NCBI GenBank assembly: GCA_937980625.1
Contig: CALJPJ010000050.1
Location: 1-8,424 of the forward strand
Origin: an uncultured Bdellovibrionales bacterium
Lineage (GTDB): Bacteria; Bdellovibrionota; Bdellovibrionia; Bdellovibrionales; UBA1609
Reading direction: 5' to 3'
DNA: 8,424 bases
Each line of letters begins with the position of its first letter. Positions within the stretch are counted from its first letter, which is position 1. The translations under genes and the position numbers were made by a program. Of the stretch, positions 5,826 through 8,424 are shown piece by piece. Below the pieces are notes generated by a model that saw only the letters and a list, made by a program, of their open reading frames with translations, was not told where the DNA came from and did not search any database.

Positions 5826-6791
5826 ATGGCAAAAAAATCTAAAAAAAAGAAAACGTCTAAAAAAGTAAAAACTAAAGTTGTAACTCCTGAAGTCGTTACA
5901 ACTATGCCAGTGATCAAATCCAAAGGTGAGCTCACCTCATCAGACCCACTGACACAGTATTTAGCTCAAATCCGTAGTTTTCCTGTTTTAGACCGAGACG
6001 AAGAAAAAAGAATTGCCACAGAATATATAAGCACTAAAGACCCTCAGCTGGCTGAAATTTTAGTAACCTCCAATCTAAGGTTTGTTGTTAAGGTTGCCAT
6101 GGAGTACGCAAAATTTGGCGCTAAACTTATAGACCTCATCCAAGAAGGTAATCTTGGGCTTATGCACGCGGTAAAAGATTATCAACCAGACAAAGGAGTG
6201 CGCTTAATATCGTATGCCGTATGGTGGATTAGAGGATATATTCAAGAGTACCTCATGAAACAATACTCATTAGTAAAAATTGGAACCACACAAAACCAAA
6301 GAAAACTTTTTTATCAGCTAAAAAAACAACAAAAAGAACTTGAGCAACTTGGCTTTGGCGAACAAGTTAAGTTAATTAGTCAAAAAATGAATATCCCAGA
6401 AAAAGAAATTGAAGATATGTCCAAAAGAATGTCAGGCAAAGATATTAGTTTAGACCAAACACTTAATGACGATGATCAATCTACACTATTGGACTTACAA
6501 ACCTCACCTTACGAGGCAAGCCCTGAATCTCAAGTCGAAAAACTTGAATTACTTAGCCAACTCACAACCCATATTGAAAAAATCAAAAATACTTTAAATG
6601 AAAAAGAGCTCTTTATTCTTGATCAACGAATGTTAGCAGAAAAACCTTTAACACTACAAGAAATCGGTAATAAATACGGAACTACTCGCGAAGCTGTAAG
6701 ACAAGCTGAAAGTCGATTATTTAAAAAAATACAAAATTATATTATCGAGCATATGGGATCTATAAAAAAAGATTTCAAGGATGTTGATTGA
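5826..6791 (+). CDS. rpoH: RNA polymerase sigma-32 (heat-shock) factor RpoH
   Basis: This 321-residue sigma-70-family protein directs RNA polymerase to heat-shock or stress promoters. Region 1.2 is DPLTQYLAQIRSFPVLDRDE (40-59). Region 2 spans about 78-150 with LRFVVKVAMEYA, LIDLIQEGNLGLMHAV and the core-binding/melting segment ISYAVWWIRGYIQEYL. Immediately after comes QRKLFYQLK (158-166), the RpoH box that distinguishes sigma-32 from other sigma factors. Region 3 carries MSKRMSGKDISLD, as in E. coli MESRMAAQDMTFD. Region 4 has the helix-turn-helix LTLQEIGNKYGTTREAVRQA (275-294). It is about 37 residues longer than the E. coli protein, mostly from a Lys-rich N-terminal extension (10 Lys in the first 17 residues). 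That extension is encoded by long A runs. There is no clear Shine-Dalgarno; a later start at M27 has none either, so ATG 5826 is kept. It follows the PHA-type gene closely and converges on fliA. Confidence 0.92.
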   Translation: MAKKSKKKKTSKKVKTKVVTPEVVTTMPVIKSKGELTSSDPLTQYLAQIRSFPVLDRDEEKRIATEYISTKDPQLAEILVTSNLRFVVKVAMEYAKFGAKLIDLIQEGNLGLMHAVKDYQPDKGVRLISYAVWWIRGYIQEYLMKQYSLVKIGTTQNQRKLFYQLKKQQKELEQLGFGEQVKLISQKMNIPEKEIEDMSKRMSGKDISLDQTLNDDDQSTLLDLQTSPYEASPESQVEKLELLSQLTTHIEKIKNTLNEKELFILDQRMLAEKPLTLQEIGNKYGTTREAVRQAESRLFKKIQNYIIEHMGSIKKDFKDVD

Positions 6792-6830
6792 TTAAGCTAT
6801 AGAAGTCACGACTTAATCAATTCGTTTTTA
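6787..6830 (+). terminator. rpoH: Possible AT-rich terminator hairpin after rpoH
   Basis: A perfect 10-bp stem, ATTGATTAAG (6787-6796) with CTTAATCAAT (6812-6821), has a 15-base loop and is followed by TCGTTTTTA. The left arm overlaps the rpoH stop codon. The stem is AT-rich and the loop is long, so its terminator strength is doubtful. The right arm is also the 3' end of the minus-strand GIY-YIG remnant. Confidence 0.35.
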
Positions 6831-6979
6831 TATGCTCTATTTTTACCTTTTATGAACTTTTCTCTTTGAATAGCATCATCTACATATTCAAAGACTTCAT
6901 AATATATTAAATACTTAATTTTGTGTTTTTGAGTAAAACCCTTTGCTACGCTCAGGATAACAAAGTAGAGTATGGCCAT
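6806..6979 (-). pseudogene. GIY-YIG endonuclease remnant (C-terminal half), 57 codons
   Basis: A minus-strand frame from an ATG at 6979 to TGA at 6806-6808 encodes 57 residues. From residue 14 it matches the second half of the small YhbQ/UPF0213 type GIY-YIG proteins: GFTQKHKIKYLIYYEVFE, then DDAIQREKFIKGKNRAYKNEL. The usual family pattern there is GFTxKYxxxxLVYYE, then AIxREKxIKxWxRxxKxxLI. The N-terminal half, with the GIY and YIG strands and the catalytic Arg and His, is absent. The C-terminal NPxWxDLY is also lost, the frame ending LIKS. The N-terminal 13 codons (VILSVAKG) instead come from a dispersed-repeat-like sequence (6940-6962). No nuclease activity is expected. It could still be transcribed, but it reads as a decayed or chimeric leftover between rpoH and fliA. 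Confidence 0.75.
6940..6962. repeat. Dispersed-repeat-like sequence of the CHPERSEGS/VILSVAK type
   Basis: The sequence starting CCTTTGCTACGCTCAGGAT closely resembles the intergenic repeat with the core CCTTCGCTACGCTCAGGAT that occurs in many bacterial genomes. That repeat gives spurious peptides such as CHPERSEGS and VILSVAKNL. Read on the minus strand it encodes VILSVAKG at the front of the GIY-YIG remnant. The identification is from memory of the repeat; only one copy is in this window. Confidence 0.55.
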
Positions 6980-7058
6980 GTATTTTTTTAATTCAACCTG
7001 TATGACTTAATCGTGACTCATTTTTAAAGGCGTCAGGTTTAATCTAGATCTTTGTATA

Positions 7059-7844
7059 TTAGGCCGCAGCTGGGCTTACCTGACTTTGCAGTTTAGCTCT
7101 TAAGCGAGCAATAGCCTGGGCATGCAGCTGAGAAACTCTACTTTCAGTTACTCTTAAAATTTGACCTATCTCTTTTAAATTAAGGTCTTCATAGTAGTAA
7201 AGTGAAAGAACTAACCTTTGCCTTTCTGGCAATTCTTCTATTGATGATGTTACAATTTTTTTTACTGATTTTAAATTTAATTGGCTTAATGGGTTATTTA
7301 AATTACAGCTATCTAGTAAGTCTAATAAAGATTTTTTATCAACAGAGCTAAATGTCGTTTGCTCATCAATTGACAACACACTCACTGGCCGCACTTCACT
7401 CACTAAAGTATAAAACCCATCCATTGTTAAACCTAATTTTGCCGCTACCTCTTCATCTGTAGGTGTTCTACCAAATTCTGTTTCAAGTTTTATAATTGTA
7501 CGATCTAGTAGCTTTGCTTTATCACGAATAGATCTAGGCACCCAATCTTGTGCTCTAAGTTCATCTAAAATAGAACCCCTAATCCTGAATTCAGCATAAG
7601 TTTTAAATTTATTATCACGGGTTGGATCATACTTATCCATAGCGTCCATTAAACCTATAACTCCACTAGAAATTAAATCATCTAATTCAATATTAGAAGG
7701 TAAACGCATTGCAATTTTTTGAGCTATAAATTTAATTAAAGGTGCATACTCCATAATTAATTGATCCTTCTGACGCGAAGTTAACTTTGCTGGATCTTCT
7801 TTATATTTTTTAAGTAGGCTATTATCACTATTCTTAGTACTCAT
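7059..7844 (-). CDS. fliA: Flagellar sigma-28 factor FliA
   Basis: This 261-residue sigma-70-family factor of the FliA/WhiG group directs RNA polymerase to late flagellar and motility promoters. Region 2 (about 27-100) includes YAPLIKFIAQKIAMRLP, ELDDLISSGVIGLMDAMDKY and FKTYAEFRIRGSILDELRAQ. Region 3 (about 102-175) begins WVPRSIRDKAKLL, and this RGSILDELR-x5-VPRS block is diagnostic of FliA. It continues with GRTPTDEEVAAKLG. Region 4 (about 195-252) has LPERQRLVLSLYYYEDLNLK and the helix-turn-helix LKEIGQILRVTESRVSQLHA. The length is normal. The ATG at 7844 is preceded by GGTGGAG, with GGAG four bases from ATAA-ATG. It starts 66 bases after the flhG stop on the same strand, so an flhG-fliA operon is likely. 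FliA is normally held by the anti-sigma factor FlgM, and no recognisable flgM is in the window. No convincing terminator follows it. Confidence 0.95.
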   Translation of the reverse strand: MSTKNSDNSLLKKYKEDPAKLTSRQKDQLIMEYAPLIKFIAQKIAMRLPSNIELDDLISSGVIGLMDAMDKYDPTRDNKFKTYAEFRIRGSILDELRAQDWVPRSIRDKAKLLDRTIIKLETEFGRTPTDEEVAAKLGLTMDGFYTLVSEVRPVSVLSIDEQTTFSSVDKKSLLDLLDSCNLNNPLSQLNLKSVKKIVTSSIEELPERQRLVLSLYYYEDLNLKEIGQILRVTESRVSQLHAQAIARLRAKLQSQVSPAAA

Positions 7845-7910
7845 TTATCTCCACCCCTAGTTCTCATAATATTTTAGCAAATGTTTTGCGCGACCAAAAG
7901 TCCATAAATT

Positions 7911-8424
7911 TCATGCCACATTCAACATTTGACCCCAGAAAAACTGCATGCCACCCTTAGACTCTGTTAAATTATTAACACTTGTCATATTTTTAGCTAA
8001 ATTTTGAATTGCAAAACTCGACGGACATCTTGGATTACTCAAAGTAACCAACTGCCTACTTCTAACTGCATTTCTAAGGTTTGAATCAACTGGCACGTAT
8101 CCTAAGTACTTAAGATGTACATTAAATTGTTGTTCTGCCATATCACTGATAGCTCTGAAAAGCCTTAACGATTCATTTTTATCTTTAACAAAATTAGTAA
8201 TAATCGAGAAATTCACCTCTTTATACTGCTTATTTAGAACTTTAATTAAAGCATATGAATCTAATAAGCTAGATGGGTCAGGCGTCAAAACAATAGACAC
8301 TTCACTAGCTGCAGAATTTAAATATAATACATCATCATCGATACCTGGGGCTGTATCTATCAACATATAATCATAAATACCTTCCAATTTTGAAACCTGG
8401 TCCATCAAAAATCTTTTTTGAAAT
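7911..8424 (-). CDS. flhG: Flagellar number regulator FlhG/FleN, MinD-like ATPase (C-terminal part)
   Basis: The frame is open to the right edge with no start in view, so these about 170 codons are the 3' part of a gene of roughly 270-300. Visible are YDYMLIDTAPGIDDDV, the switch II/Walker-A-prime region of MinD-like ATPases, and VLTPDPSSLLDSYALIKVL, the FlhG signature (usually TPEPTSxxDAYALIK). Further along are a VPVDSNLRNAVRSRQ segment and a C-terminal amphipathic tail, GMQFFWGQML. FlhG restricts flagellar number by acting on FlhF and the flagellar transcription cascade. The P-loop lies beyond the window. A TTG at 8408 inside the frame is not the true start because five upstream codons remain open and the ATPase core is incomplete. 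FliA follows 66 bases downstream, the usual flagellar flhF-flhG-fliA order. Confidence 0.9.
   Translation of the reverse strand, partial: FQKRFLMDQVSKLEGIYDYMLIDTAPGIDDDVLYLNSAASEVSIVLTPDPSSLLDSYALIKVLNKQYKEVNFSIITNFVKDKNESLRLFRAISDMAEQQFNVHLKYLGYVPVDSNLRNAVRSRQLVTLSNPRCPSSFAIQNLAKNMTSVNNLTESKGGMQFFWGQMLNVA

Larger units (their letters stand above)
6804..7018. repeat. Short inverted and direct repeats flanking the GIY-YIG remnant
   Basis: AGTCACGA (6804-6811) and TCGTGACT (7011-7018) are perfect 8-bp inverted repeats at the two ends of this 215-bp segment. Overlapping them, GACTTAATC occurs in direct orientation at 6810-6818 and 7004-7012. The segment holds the GIY-YIG remnant and the dispersed-repeat-like core. 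The ends could be the termini or target duplication of an inserted element, though the remnant's last codons read through the left copy. Confidence 0.5.

Noticed and set aside
8406..8408. TTG at 8408 as the start of flhG
   Set aside because: The frame stays open to the window edge, and the conserved ATPase core begins upstream of the window.

Overview
The window reads as an AT-rich chromosomal segment of a motile Gram-negative bacterium. A flagellar flhG-fliA pair, an RpoH-type heat-shock sigma factor, an aspartyl-tRNA synthetase of the H/G (probably non-discriminating) type, a soluble receiver-histidine kinase and a Cys/Gly-rich exported protein together suggest a low-GC member of the Bdellovibrionota or a related former-deltaproteobacterial group. 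That placement is an inference from protein style and gene content. No rRNA, tRNA or other marker in the window settles it.

Layout, left to right. Positions 1-1326 (minus) hold the first 442 codons of an exported protein that runs off the left edge. It has a signal peptide, charged helical stretches, ten cysteines and a Gly-rich repeat tail. A 515-base divergent intergenic region follows. It contains a 17-bp palindrome and a striking 121-bp near-perfect inverted repeat (1515-1635). A TTG-started receiver-histidine kinase gene lies at 1842-2936 (plus). It converges on a small unrecognised gene (3004-3303, minus), whose true start is probably a GTG behind a strong ribosome-binding site. aspS occupies 3468-5273 (minus). 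Divergent from it are a small polyhydroxyalkanoate-system-type protein (5508-5813) and rpoH (5826-6791), 12 bases apart and probably one transcript. Between rpoH and fliA lies a decayed GIY-YIG nuclease fragment (6806-6979, minus), joined to a dispersed-repeat-like sequence and flanked by short direct and inverted repeats. The right end holds fliA (7059-7844) and the 3' part of flhG (7911 to the edge), both minus.

How the genes fit together: flhG (flagellar number and placement ATPase) followed by fliA (sigma-28) is the tail of a flagellar regulatory operon. rpoH faces it from the other strand, so two alternative sigma factors converge on the 267-base remnant region. The other genes are housekeeping (aspS), signalling (receiver-kinase) or unassigned. 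I found no CRISPR array, integrase, complete transposon or clearly new multi-gene system. The least explained items are the 121-bp inverted repeat, the GIY-YIG/repeat chimera and the Cys/Gly-rich exported protein.
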